Shown: in pieces, positions 1-6,368 of the stretch
How the letters are laid out: every line of letters starts with the position of its first letter
Position numbering within the stretch: position 1 is the first letter of the stretch
DNA from: Fusobacterium sp.
GTDB lineage: Bacteria; Fusobacteriota; Fusobacteriia; Fusobacteriales; Fusobacteriaceae
Reading direction: 5' to 3'
Length of the DNA stretch: 20,867 nt
NCBI GenBank assembly: GCA_020024915.1
Contig: JAHHSZ010000022.1
Coordinates: forward strand, 1 to 20,867
The notes under the pieces: generated by a model
Told to the model about the DNA's origin: nothing
The model's input: only the letters and a program-made list of their open reading frames with translations
The model's database searches: none
Position numbers and translations under genes: made by a program

Positions 1-252
1 CTCAGTAAAATTTACTGATAATTTACACCAATTTATTGTTGTGTTTGCATTTATTATCTTTCTCTATTCTGTTGCTAATGTCCTTAATATTTTTTCTGTA
101 CCACTCTCTCGCGGACATAGATTATAGTATCACAAATAATAATTTTCGTCAATACTTTTTTTATTATTTTTTCAACAAAATATTTCATTATGAATCTTTC
201 CTAATAAAATCAACAGTTAAAAAATATATTTTTTTATTTTTAATAAAGAAAT
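1..252. other. AT-rich intergenic edge region
   Basis: No supportable gene lies here. A perfect 17-base palindrome (TCAGTAAA-A-TTTACTGA) occupies 2-18 and could be an RNA hairpin or operator of a transcript running off the left edge. A promoter-like sequence on the minus strand (121-152) precedes it. Reading frames in this stretch lack ribosome binding sites and recognisable protein features. The sequence from about 155 to 252 is low-complexity A/T with nothing else visible. Confidence 0.5.
121..152 (-). promoter_or_regulatory. Candidate promoter reading off the left edge
   Basis: On the minus strand TTGACG (152-147) is followed by TACTAT (129-124) at 17 bases, overlapping a perfect TATAAT (126-121) at 20 bases. 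It would drive a transcript leaving the window, after the iscU terminator. What it transcribes is not visible. In such AT-rich DNA chance matches occur, so this is only moderately supported. Confidence 0.4.
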
Positions 253-280
253 GGGAGAAAAATTATATATATTTTCTCCC
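253..280 (-). terminator. Rho-independent terminator after iscU, possibly bidirectional
   Basis: A hairpin with arms GGGAGAAAA and TTTTCTCCC lies 24 bases beyond the iscU stop codon, with T-rich sequence on both sides. It would end the nifS-iscU transcript. The T-richness on the plus side means it could also stop transcription arriving from the left. Confidence 0.7.
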
Positions 281-303
281 AAATTTTATTATTTTTTCTT
301 AAA

Positions 304-687
304 TTACTCAGCTTTTGTAGATTTTTTTGATAAATAATCATTGATTGCTAATTGGATAGCCTCTTCTGCTAATACAGAACAGTGCATTTTTACTGGTGGT
401 AATCCTCCCAATTCCTCAACAACCTTTTTATTAGTCAATTTTAGAGCTTCTTCTACAGTTTTTCCTAATATTAAATCTGTTGAAACAGATGAACTAGCTA
501 TTGCTGATGCACATCCAAAAGTTCTAAATTTTACATCTGTTATTATATCATTTTCAACCTTTATAAATATTTCCATTATATCTCCGCAAGATGGATTTCC
601 AACTTTTCCATATCCTGATGGGTTCTCAATTGTTCCAACATTGTGGGGATTCATAAAATGTTCCATTACTTTTTCTGTATATTGCAT
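304..687 (-). CDS. iscU: Fe-S cluster assembly scaffold, IscU/NifU N-terminal type
   Basis: A 127-residue scaffold protein on which [2Fe-2S]/[4Fe-4S] clusters are built from sulfur delivered by the cysteine desulfurase encoded just upstream. The three conserved cluster-ligand cysteines are present: C34 in NPSCGD (with D36), C59 in FGCAS, and C103 in MHCS. An LPPVK motif (96-100) is intact; in ISC systems this is the HscA chaperone recognition site, although no hscA/hscB is seen here. The length matches stand-alone IscU; the C-terminal Nfu domain of full NifU is absent. The start is set at the ATG preceded by AAGGAGAGAAGAA, which gives the family-typical N-terminus MQYTEKVMEHF. An 18-residue upstream extension in frame has no comparable ribosome site. 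It lies 31 bases after nifS, so the two are one operon. Confidence 0.95.
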   Translation of the reverse strand: MQYTEKVMEHFMNPHNVGTIENPSGYGKVGNPSCGDIMEIFIKVENDIITDVKFRTFGCASAIASSSVSTDLILGKTVEEALKLTNKKVVEELGGLPPVKMHCSVLAEEAIQLAINDYLSKKSTKAE

Positions 688-718
688 TTCTTCTCTCCTT
701 AAGTCATTTTTAAATTTC

Positions 719-1891
719 TTATTTTTCAGCTTGATATGCATTCCATAGTGGTGATATCATTCTTAATTTGTTGATTACTTCAACAACTGATTCGATTACA
801 TAATCAATTTCCTCTTTTGTGTTATACTTTCCTATACCAAATCTGATTGTTCCATGAGCAAATTCTGGTTGAATTCCCATAGCTAATAGAACATGAGATG
901 CTTGTAGTTCGTCAGAAGAGCATGCTGATCCTGAACTTACAGCAATCCCTTTATAACTCAAACTTAAAAGGATAGATTCTCCCTCTAAATATTTAAAGGT
1001 GATACTTGAAGTTCCTGGTAATCTTTTTACATCCTTAGCATTTATAACTACTTCTGGGATTCTTTTTACAATTTCATCCTCTAAATAATTTCTTAACTTC
1101 TCTTCTCTTTTCCACTCCTCTCCCATATCTCTATACGATATTTCAAGTGCTTTAGCCATTCCAACAATTGCTGGTATATTAGATGTTCCTGGTCTTCTCT
1201 TTTTTTCTTGACCTCCACCTGTAAAAACCTTTCCAAATCTTACTCCATTTCTCCAAAACAGTCCTGCTATTCCTTTAGGTCCATAGAATTTATGTCCAGA
1301 GAAAGAAAGTAAATCTATTCCCATCTCTTTAGGTTTTATATCTAATTTTCCCATTGTTTGAACTGCATCAACATGAAATATAACTCTATGCTCCTTTGCA
1401 ATTTTTCCTATCTCTTCTATTGGTTGAAAAGACCCTACTTCATTGTTTGCATGCATAACAGTTATCAATATAGTATCATCTTTTATTGCTGCCTTTAAGG
1501 CCTCTATATCTAATACACCATTATGATCAACTGGTACTATTGTAATCTCATATCCATCCTCTGCTAAATCCTTTAATGTATTTTTTACTGCTGGATGCTC
1601 TATTGGACTTGTTATAATGTGTTTCCCTCTATTTTTATAAGCTCTTGCTATCCCTCTTAGAGCTAAATTATCAGACTCACTTCCTGATGCTGTAAAAATA
1701 AGCTCATCTGCTTCAACTCCTAAAAACTTTGCAATACACTCTCTTGATTCTGTTAGTGCCTTATTTGTTTCTTTTCCAAAAAGATGCAAACTTGATGAAT
1801 TTCCATAAAATTCAGTAAGGTATGGTAACATTGCCTCAAGAACTTCACTATCCATCTTTGTAGTTGCATTGTTGTCTAGATAAACTTTCAT
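719..1891 (-). CDS. nifS: Cysteine desulfurase (NifS/IscS type)
   Basis: A PLP-dependent group I cysteine desulfurase of 390 residues that converts L-cysteine to L-alanine and passes persulfide sulfur to the adjacent scaffold protein. Visible hallmarks are the aldimine lysine K201 in SFSGHKFYGPKG, the PLP contact HVDAVQ (173-178), and the catalytic cysteine C324 in SSGSACSSDELQASHVL on the long mobile loop typical of group I enzymes. The N-terminus VYLDNNATT is canonical. The C-terminal LRMISPLW is closer to NifS than to E. coli IscS, so nifS is the better symbol, but the cellular role is probably housekeeping Fe-S assembly because no nitrogenase genes are seen. The start has the ribosome site AGGGAGAGGG. 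It is the first gene of the nifS-iscU operon with its own promoter at 1932-1960. Confidence 0.95.
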   Translation of the reverse strand: MKVYLDNNATTKMDSEVLEAMLPYLTEFYGNSSSLHLFGKETNKALTESRECIAKFLGVEADELIFTASGSESDNLALRGIARAYKNRGKHIITSPIEHPAVKNTLKDLAEDGYEITIVPVDHNGVLDIEALKAAIKDDTILITVMHANNEVGSFQPIEEIGKIAKEHRVIFHVDAVQTMGKLDIKPKEMGIDLLSFSGHKFYGPKGIAGLFWRNGVRFGKVFTGGGQEKKRRPGTSNIPAIVGMAKALEISYRDMGEEWKREEKLRNYLEDEIVKRIPEVVINAKDVKRLPGTSSITFKYLEGESILLSLSYKGIAVSSGSACSSDELQASHVLLAMGIQPEFAHGTIRFGIGKYNTKEEIDYVIESVVEVINKLRMISPLWNAYQAEK

Positions 1892-1931
1892 ATTTACCCT
1901 CTCCCTATAAAATTACATTTATTATTCTATA

Positions 1932-1960
1932 TTTATACCATTCTTTATTAAAATTGTCAA
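1932..1960 (-). promoter_or_regulatory. Sigma-70-type promoter for nifS-iscU
   Basis: TTGACA (1960-1955), a 17-base spacer and TATAAA (1937-1932) form a near-perfect promoter 41 bases ahead of the nifS ATG. The -35 box contains the TGA stop codon of nth. No IscR- or Fur-like operator could be recognised by eye. Confidence 0.8.
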
Positions 1961-2604
1961 GAATTAATTAACTTCTTTCTTCCATATATACACCATTGAT
2001 TTATTTCACATTCTTGACACTTAGGTCTTCTAGCTATGCACTTATCTCGCCCCTGTAAAATCAAGTAGTGTGAAAAATCTATCCAACTTTCTTTGGGTAC
2101 AATTTTCATAAGATCTTGCTCTATTTTAATTGGGTCATCATTCTTAGTTAAACCTATCAAATTAGTTAATCTCTTTACATGGGTATCTACTGTTATTCCA
2201 TCAGCTAATCCCCATATCTCTCCTCTTACTACATTTGCTGTCTTTCTTCCAACTCCAGCCAATTTTACTAATTTTTCCATCTCTTGAGGAATATTTCCAT
2301 CATATTCCTCAAGAAGTTGTTGACTACATAGCTTTATATTTTTTGCTTTATTTCTATAAAAACCTGTACTTTTTATCATCTCTTCTATCTTTTCTAGTGG
2401 TAGTTGTGCAAACTCCTCAGGTGTATTAAAATGTTTGTACATCTCACTAGTTACGATATTTACCCTGACATCTGTACATTGGGCTGAAAGGATTACAGCA
2501 ACTAAAAGTTCAAAAGGTGTATTATAATTTAGTGCACACTTAGGCTTTCCAAATTTTTTATTTAATTCTTCTAATATATTTTTAACTCTCTCTTTTTTTG
2601 TCAT
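1957..2604 (-). CDS. nth: Endonuclease III (DNA glycosylase/AP lyase)
   Basis: A base-excision repair enzyme that removes oxidised pyrimidines and cleaves the abasic site. At 215 residues it is the usual length. The helix-hairpin-helix LAGVGRKTANVV (115-126) carries the catalytic lysine K121, and D140 in VDTHVKRL is the second catalytic residue. The C-terminal [4Fe-4S] motif Cys-X6-Cys-X2-Cys-X5-Cys is complete (C189, C196, C199, C205). It is the last gene of the tyrS-GNAT-nth group: its ATG overlaps the stop of the acetyltransferase gene in an ATGA junction, so translation is probably coupled. No terminator is seen after it, so read-through into the nifS operon is likely. Confidence 0.96.
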   Translation of the reverse strand: MTKKERVKNILEELNKKFGKPKCALNYNTPFELLVAVILSAQCTDVRVNIVTSEMYKHFNTPEEFAQLPLEKIEEMIKSTGFYRNKAKNIKLCSQQLLEEYDGNIPQEMEKLVKLAGVGRKTANVVRGEIWGLADGITVDTHVKRLTNLIGLTKNDDPIKIEQDLMKIVPKESWIDFSHYLILQGRDKCIARRPKCQECEINQWCIYGRKKLINS

Positions 2605-3092
2605 TCTCTTTCCTCTAGATCTATCTTTTTCTCATACAAAAGATGTTCAGCTCCACTATATTCTTTTATTCCTTTTGATTTAAACCCCAATCTTATAAAG
2701 GCTTTTTTAGAGATCTCATTCTCTTCTAAGATATAAGCATAAACCTTTTTTATCTGAGGTCTTTCAAATTTTAACTCCTCAATACTGCTAAAAATAGCCT
2801 CTTCTGAATACCCCTTTCCACGTACTTTTTCTATCAAATACATACTTATTATTGTCCCTGTTTTGCTTACCATCTCAAATTTAACTGTTCCTAAAAACTC
2901 TCTACTCAAACTTTCAATAGTATAAAAGAGATAGGTAGGAGAATTTATTACAAAGGAGTACCACCTTTTATGTGCCTCCCATTGCTCCTTCTCTTTTTCA
3001 GGAAAATATTTTTTTACATAATTCAAGTGAATATAATTATATAAGTTTTGGATATCTTTCTCTTCCATTTTTCTCAGTATTATCTCTATCAA
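2601..3092 (-). CDS. GNAT-family N-acetyltransferase (RimJ/RimL-like)
   Basis: A 163-residue acetyltransferase of the RimJ/RimL-like type: N-terminal ILRKMEEKDIQNLYNY, an acetyl-CoA binding stretch with the variant R-G-K-G-Y-S in EKVRGKGYSEEAI, and the C-terminal strand-helix NEISKKAFIRLGFKSKGI. The substrate is unknown; it could act on a protein N-terminus, an amino sugar or a small amine. The start chosen is TTG at 3092, because AAGGTGG sits five bases upstream of it. A longer reading from GTG at 3101 would place that ribosome site inside the gene. It follows tyrS by 16 bases and overlaps nth by 4, so it belongs to that operon. Confidence 0.8.
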   Translation of the reverse strand: MIEIILRKMEEKDIQNLYNYIHLNYVKKYFPEKEKEQWEAHKRWYSFVINSPTYLFYTIESLSREFLGTVKFEMVSKTGTIISMYLIEKVRGKGYSEEAIFSSIEELKFERPQIKKVYAYILEENEISKKAFIRLGFKSKGIKEYSGAEHLLYEKKIDLEERE

Positions 3093-3108
3093 AAAAACCA
3101 CCTTATTG

Positions 3109-4332
3109 TTAGTTTAAAACTACTCTGTATATTTTTTTCTTACCTATTTTTAAAACAAATTCTCCATCTGTAAATAGCTCATCTGTTATCTTCATTGCAA
3201 AATCTATAACTTTATTATCAGCAACTGTCAATCCATTTTGTGTTACTAGTTTTCTTCCTTCTCCCTTTGATTTTATAAGCTTATTCTCTACTAAGAAGTC
3301 TAATAACTCCATTCCAACCCTATCTTTTGAAAGCTCTATTGATGGTACATTACTCATATCTCCACCACTGAATGCTCCCTCTGCTCCCAATTGTGCTTTT
3401 AAAGCTTCCTCTTCTCCATGAATTAATTTTGTTACTTCAAATGCCAATACTTTTTTAGCTTGGTTTATCTCTGCTCCTTCAAGTGCTCCCAATCTTCTTA
3501 CCTCATCCATAGGTACAAATGTTAATAATGCTAAACACTTCTCTACATCAGCATCTGCAACATTTCTCCAGTATTGGTAAAATTCATATGGAGATGTTTT
3601 AGCTGGATCTAACCACAATGCTCCCTTAGCAGTTTTTCCCATTTTCTTACCTTCACTGTTAGTTAAAAGAGTACAAGTCATTGCAAAAGCTTGTTTTTGC
3701 TCTTTCTTTCTTATTAATTCTACTCCTGCTATCATATTTGACCATTGGTCATCTCCACCAAGTTCCATTGTACAATCATATTTTTTATTTAATACTAAGA
3801 AGTCATAACCTTGCATTAACATGTAGTTGAACTCTAAGAATGATAATCCAGCTTCCATTCTTTGCTTGAAACATTCAGCTGCTAACATTCTATTTACTGA
3901 AAAATGTGCTCCAATATCTCTTATAAATTCAACATAATTCAATCCCAATAACCAATCAGCATTGTTCTCTAAAATTGCTTTTCCATCTGTAAAATCAATG
4001 AATTTTTCCATCTGTTTTTTTATACAAGCAACATTGTGTGCTATTGTTTCCTTTGTCATCATCTGTCTCATATCAGTTCTTCCACTAGGATCACCTATCA
4101 TAGCAGTTCCTCCACCAACTAATGCAATTGGTCTGTGTCCGTGTTGTTGCATATGTGCCATAAACATCATTGCTATAAAGTGACCTACATGTAAACTATC
4201 TGCTGTAGGATCAAATCCAATATAAAATGTAACTTTCTCTTTCTCAAGAGCTTCTCTTATTTCATCTTCATGTGTAAATTGTTTGATGTATCCACGCTCT
4301 AATAATACATCTACTACGTTTTTATTTCTCAT
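3109..4332 (-). CDS. tyrS: Tyrosyl-tRNA synthetase
   Basis: A class I aminoacyl-tRNA synthetase of 407 residues that charges tRNA-Tyr. The HIGH signature is HVGH (48-51), the KMSKS loop is KMGKT (230-234), and the tyrosine/tRNA pocket segment MQGYDF and the GGDDQW motif are present. The last ~65 residues (VGMELLDFLVENKLI onward) form an S4-like RNA-binding domain. The start is placed at the ATG following GGGAGAAAAA, giving MRNKNVVDVLLERGYI as in bacterial TyrS; an ATG seven codons upstream lacks a ribosome site. The short leader (about 35 bases from the predicted transcription start) is too small for a T-box, unlike many Firmicute tyrS genes. It is the first gene of tyrS-GNAT-nth. Confidence 0.97.
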   Translation of the reverse strand: MRNKNVVDVLLERGYIKQFTHEDEIREALEKEKVTFYIGFDPTADSLHVGHFIAMMFMAHMQQHGHRPIALVGGGTAMIGDPSGRTDMRQMMTKETIAHNVACIKKQMEKFIDFTDGKAILENNADWLLGLNYVEFIRDIGAHFSVNRMLAAECFKQRMEAGLSFLEFNYMLMQGYDFLVLNKKYDCTMELGGDDQWSNMIAGVELIRKKEQKQAFAMTCTLLTNSEGKKMGKTAKGALWLDPAKTSPYEFYQYWRNVADADVEKCLALLTFVPMDEVRRLGALEGAEINQAKKVLAFEVTKLIHGEEEALKAQLGAEGAFSGGDMSNVPSIELSKDRVGMELLDFLVENKLIKSKGEGRKLVTQNGLTVADNKVIDFAMKITDELFTDGEFVLKIGKKKIYRVVLN

Positions 4333-4368
4333 TTTTTCTCCCTGTATCTTCAACTATATTTTTTTAAT

Positions 4369-4397
4369 ATTCTAACATAAATATTCCTCTTTTTAAA
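4369..4397 (-). promoter_or_regulatory. Candidate extended -10 promoter for tyrS
   Basis: TG-T-TAGAAT (4377-4369) is an extended -10 element. The best -35 at 17 bases is TTTAAA (4397-4392), which is weak. It lies between metS and tyrS with no visible terminator after metS, so tyrS may also receive read-through. Confidence 0.4.
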
Positions 4398-4439
4398 GAC
4401 CTTAAAAGTTTAATTTTATTTGAAAAATATACTTTCCTG

Positions 4440-4568
4440 CTACTTTTTATAAATTTTTTCACTTTTATTCTCTTTTTTTAAAGTTATACCAATGGCCATC
4501 AATAGTCCACCCCATACTACAAAACAACCAAATACCATCATCACTATTGCACTTGTATTCACTTTCAT
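4440..4568 (-). CDS. Small subunit of an NSS-family amino-acid importer (MetS-like)
   Basis: A 42-residue single-span membrane protein. It begins MKVNTSAIVMMVFGCF, has one hydrophobic helix (about residues 7-30, containing the pattern VVWGGLLMAIGI) and ends in a short lysine-rich cytoplasmic tail. The STSAIVMM...WGG.. pattern and the position directly after an NSS transporter match the small subunits of methionine/alanine importers such as MetS, the partner of MetP in Corynebacterium. Its ATG overlaps the transporter stop codon as ATGA, and the ribosome site AAAGAGGTG lies inside the transporter gene. Synthesis is therefore coupled to the large subunit. Family assignment is by pattern from memory; the gene itself is well supported by overlap, composition and hydrophobicity. 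Confidence 0.82.
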   Translation of the reverse strand: MKVNTSAIVMMVFGCFVVWGGLLMAIGITLKKENKSEKIYKK

Positions 4569-6058
4569 TCACCTCTTTCCATCTCCCAAGCTCTTCTATA
4601 AAAAAGTGTTGCACATATAACCATCAATAGAATAGTTCCCCAGCCAAAAACAAGATTTCCAAGTGTTAAGTTTTGAATACCTTTTATTAAATTTGTTATA
4701 ACTGTTATTCCTAAAATAGTAGGAGTTACATATTTTAATAGAATATCAAACCATCTTCCAATTTCAAAATCAGAATATTCATTAGCCTCCTCTCTTATTT
4801 TCTCTATTCCGTAATATCTACATACTAAAACTGTTTCAACTAGCCCCAGTGTAGCTATTATATAGTTTCCTACATGTGAATCAACTATATCTAATATATA
4901 GTTAAAACCTGCATAAGTTGAGAAAGCTGCACTTCCAACCAAACCTATTAAAGAGATCACTCCAACCAATCTCTCTCTGCTTATTTTGAATTTATCTAAA
5001 GCCCCTGTTGCAAATGATTCTAACATAGATATACTTGATGACAGCCCAGCTATAAACAGACAGAAGAAAAATATAAATCCAATAATTCCCTGCAAAAATT
5101 GATTGGCTGTTATTGCTGATATGGCTATTGGAAAGGCTATGAAGGCTATCCCAGCTCCACTTCCAAAAGAGCTAAACTCAACTCCCATACTGTTTACCAA
5201 ATATCCCAATGTGGAAAAAACTGTTATTCCAGATATTATATCAAATGATGCATTTGCTAAAACTGTTATAAATGAACTGTTAACAACATCCCATTTCTTA
5301 GGAACATATGAGCCATAAGCAATCATAACTCCAACAGCTAATGTTGTTGAGAAAAATACCTGTGCATAAGCTGCTACCCAAATACTTGGATTTAATATTT
5401 TCTCAAAATCTGGTGTGAACAATGCATTCAACCCTATTACTGCACCCTTCAATCTCAAAGAGTTGATCATGAAAATTAACATCAAAACCATCAGTAAAGG
5501 TGTAAATATTTTTGAACACTTCTCTATTCCAATAGATATTCCCTTTTTTACAATTATCCAGTTGCTGAACCATACAATCAAAATAAAAGATAGCATATAG
5601 CCACTTATTCCTGCTGAAAAATCAAAAGGACCATTGGCATTACCTACGATTATTCCCATTAATTTTCCAGGATCTGACATCCAATTAACTACTCCAAAAG
5701 CATGACCTAAAGACCATACCATAAAGACAACTGCTACAGAAATAATTGTACAATAGAACATCATTACCACTATTGGAATCATTACCTGTAACCAACCTAG
5801 CCACTCATATCTTTTCCCAAGCATTCTAAATGCCTTAGTTGATCCACCTCTAACTTTTCTTCCCAATTGGTACTCCAAAATCATAAGTGGTATACCACAA
5901 GTAAATAATGCCACTATATAGGGCAAAAAGAAAGCTCCACCACCATTTTTATAAGCTTGAAATGGAAATCTCCATAAATTTCCCAAACCTATTGCTGCTC
6001 CTACTGCTGCATAGATGAATCCCTTTCTACTCGACCATAACTCTCTCTTCTCTTCCAT
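4565..6058 (-). CDS. Sodium:neurotransmitter-symporter (NSS) family amino-acid transporter
   Basis: A 497-residue inner-membrane Na+-coupled symporter with about 11-12 hydrophobic segments. The first helix carries the NSS signature: AAIGLGNLWRFPF (21-33) followed by NGGGAF (38-43), the region that binds Na+ and substrate in LeuT. The next helix IPLMILEYQLGRK is also typical. A small partner protein overlaps its 3' end, as in bacterial MetP/MetS systems. The ATG has AGGGAGA eight bases upstream. The gene lies directly behind an intrinsic terminator and a leader ORF with three adjacent Trp codons, which points to tryptophan as substrate or regulatory signal (compare TnaT, a known bacterial NSS tryptophan transporter). 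The family's substrates vary, so methionine, alanine, leucine or tyrosine remain possible on sequence alone. Confidence 0.93.
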   Translation of the reverse strand: MEEKRELWSSRKGFIYAAVGAAIGLGNLWRFPFQAYKNGGGAFFLPYIVALFTCGIPLMILEYQLGRKVRGGSTKAFRMLGKRYEWLGWLQVMIPIVVMMFYCTIISVAVVFMVWSLGHAFGVVNWMSDPGKLMGIIVGNANGPFDFSAGISGYMLSFILIVWFSNWIIVKKGISIGIEKCSKIFTPLLMVLMLIFMINSLRLKGAVIGLNALFTPDFEKILNPSIWVAAYAQVFFSTTLAVGVMIAYGSYVPKKWDVVNSSFITVLANASFDIISGITVFSTLGYLVNSMGVEFSSFGSGAGIAFIAFPIAISAITANQFLQGIIGFIFFFCLFIAGLSSSISMLESFATGALDKFKISRERLVGVISLIGLVGSAAFSTYAGFNYILDIVDSHVGNYIIATLGLVETVLVCRYYGIEKIREEANEYSDFEIGRWFDILLKYVTPTILGITVITNLIKGIQNLTLGNLVFGWGTILLMVICATLFYRRAWEMERGE

Positions 6059-6080
6059 TAAACCATCTCCCTTTAGAAAT

Positions 6081-6106
6081 AAAAAAAGCAGTCTGCTAGA
6101 CTGCTT
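6081..6106 (-). terminator. Attenuator: intrinsic terminator between Trp leader and transporter
   Basis: Arms AAGCAGTCT and AGACTGCTT form a perfect 9-bp stem with a three-base loop, followed by a run of T on the minus strand. It ends 22 bases before the transporter ATG and lies 59 bases after the leader-ORF stop, so transcription must pass it to express the transporter. A second hairpin (6133-6149) lies just upstream. A mutually exclusive antiterminator could not be identified by eye. Confidence 0.88.
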
Positions 6107-6132
6107 AAACTTAACTTAAATTAATCCATTTC

Positions 6133-6149
6133 ACCATATATAATATGGT
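6133..6149 (-). promoter_or_regulatory. Upstream hairpin in the transporter leader RNA
   Basis: ACCATAT-TAT-ATATGGT is a perfect 7-bp stem-loop starting 16 bases after the leader-ORF stop codon. A ribosome sitting at the stop codon would reach its edge. It may take part in attenuation or act as a pause hairpin; the stem is AU-rich and its stability is uncertain. Confidence 0.45.
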
Positions 6150-6165
6150 ATTTTCCTGTGTAGAA

Positions 6166-6282
6166 TTACATAGACAGAAATATGTTATCAATATAAATAA
6201 AGCTCTTATCTAACATTTTGAGTAAATTATCTGATTTTTCTATGCAGTTCCACCACCAATATTTTGTATTCATGTTAGACAT
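6166..6282 (-). CDS. Trp-rich leader peptide of the transporter operon
   Basis: A 38-codon ORF beginning MSNMNTKYWWWNCIEK and ending DNIFLSM. Codons 9-11 are three consecutive TGG (6258-6250). It has a good ribosome site (AAGGAG at 6297-6292, nine bases before ATG), a consensus promoter at 6315-6343, and is followed by an intrinsic terminator before the NSS gene. This is the layout of a ribosome-mediated attenuator in which ribosome progress over Trp codons reports charged tRNA-Trp. It has no resemblance to a stable protein. An alternative is a TnaC-type nascent peptide that arrests when tryptophan is abundant, but it lacks the terminal proline and internal Trp spacing of E. coli TnaC. The ORF and its placement are directly visible; the mechanism is inference. 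Confidence 0.8.
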   Translation of the reverse strand: MSNMNTKYWWWNCIEKSDNLLKMLDKSFIYIDNIFLSM

Positions 6283-6314
6283 ATTGATAATCTCCTTTTC
6301 TATTTCTTAGGATA

Positions 6315-6343
6315 AGTATATTATAATTTTGAACAGTTGTCAA
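6315..6343 (-). promoter_or_regulatory. Promoter of the Trp leader-transporter operon
   Basis: TTGACA (6343-6338), 17 bases, TATACT (6320-6315): a strong sigma-70-type promoter 25 bases after the apbE stop codon. Transcription would start near 6308, giving a ~25-base lead into the leader ORF. AT-rich sequence around it also contains TATAAT at 6325-6320, at 12 bases, too close to use. Confidence 0.8.
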
Positions 6344-6368
6344 TATAAAATGATAAATTATAGGTTTA

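Noticed and set aside
2..18. CRISPR or mobile-element end from inverted repeats
   Set aside because: The inverted repeats in the window are single hairpins at operon boundaries. No repeated spacers, target duplications or transposase genes are present.
23..118. Minus-strand 31-codon ORF (MSAREWYRKN...) after the left-edge promoter
   Set aside because: No ribosome site precedes the ATG, and that ATG lies at or before the predicted transcription start. No family recognised.
36..302. Plus-strand 88-codon hydrophobic ORF
   Set aside because: It runs through the A/T-rich spacer and the iscU terminator hairpin, has no ribosome binding site and consists mainly of Phe, Leu, Ile, Tyr and Lys as expected from T-rich DNA.
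341..748. Plus-strand ORF opposite iscU (and similar ORFs opposite nth, rpoB, rpoC, rplJ, nusG)
   Set aside because: They are antisense shadows of well-supported genes on the minus strand, without ribosome sites or protein signatures.
4333..4439. T-box riboswitch before tyrS
   Set aside because: The predicted transcript leader is about 35 bases and the whole spacer 107 bases, too short for a T-box, and no TGGNACCGCG-like box is present.
4385..4439. Terminator after the transporter/small-subunit operon
   Set aside because: CTTTTAA/TTAAAAAG-type complementarity exists but is offset and lacks a GC core and a clean U-run, so it was not called.
6166..6282. TnaC-like arrest peptide
   Set aside because: The FIYIDN segment loosely recalls E. 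coli TnaC, but the required Trp-to-Pro spacing and terminal proline are missing. Kept only as an alternative mechanism.
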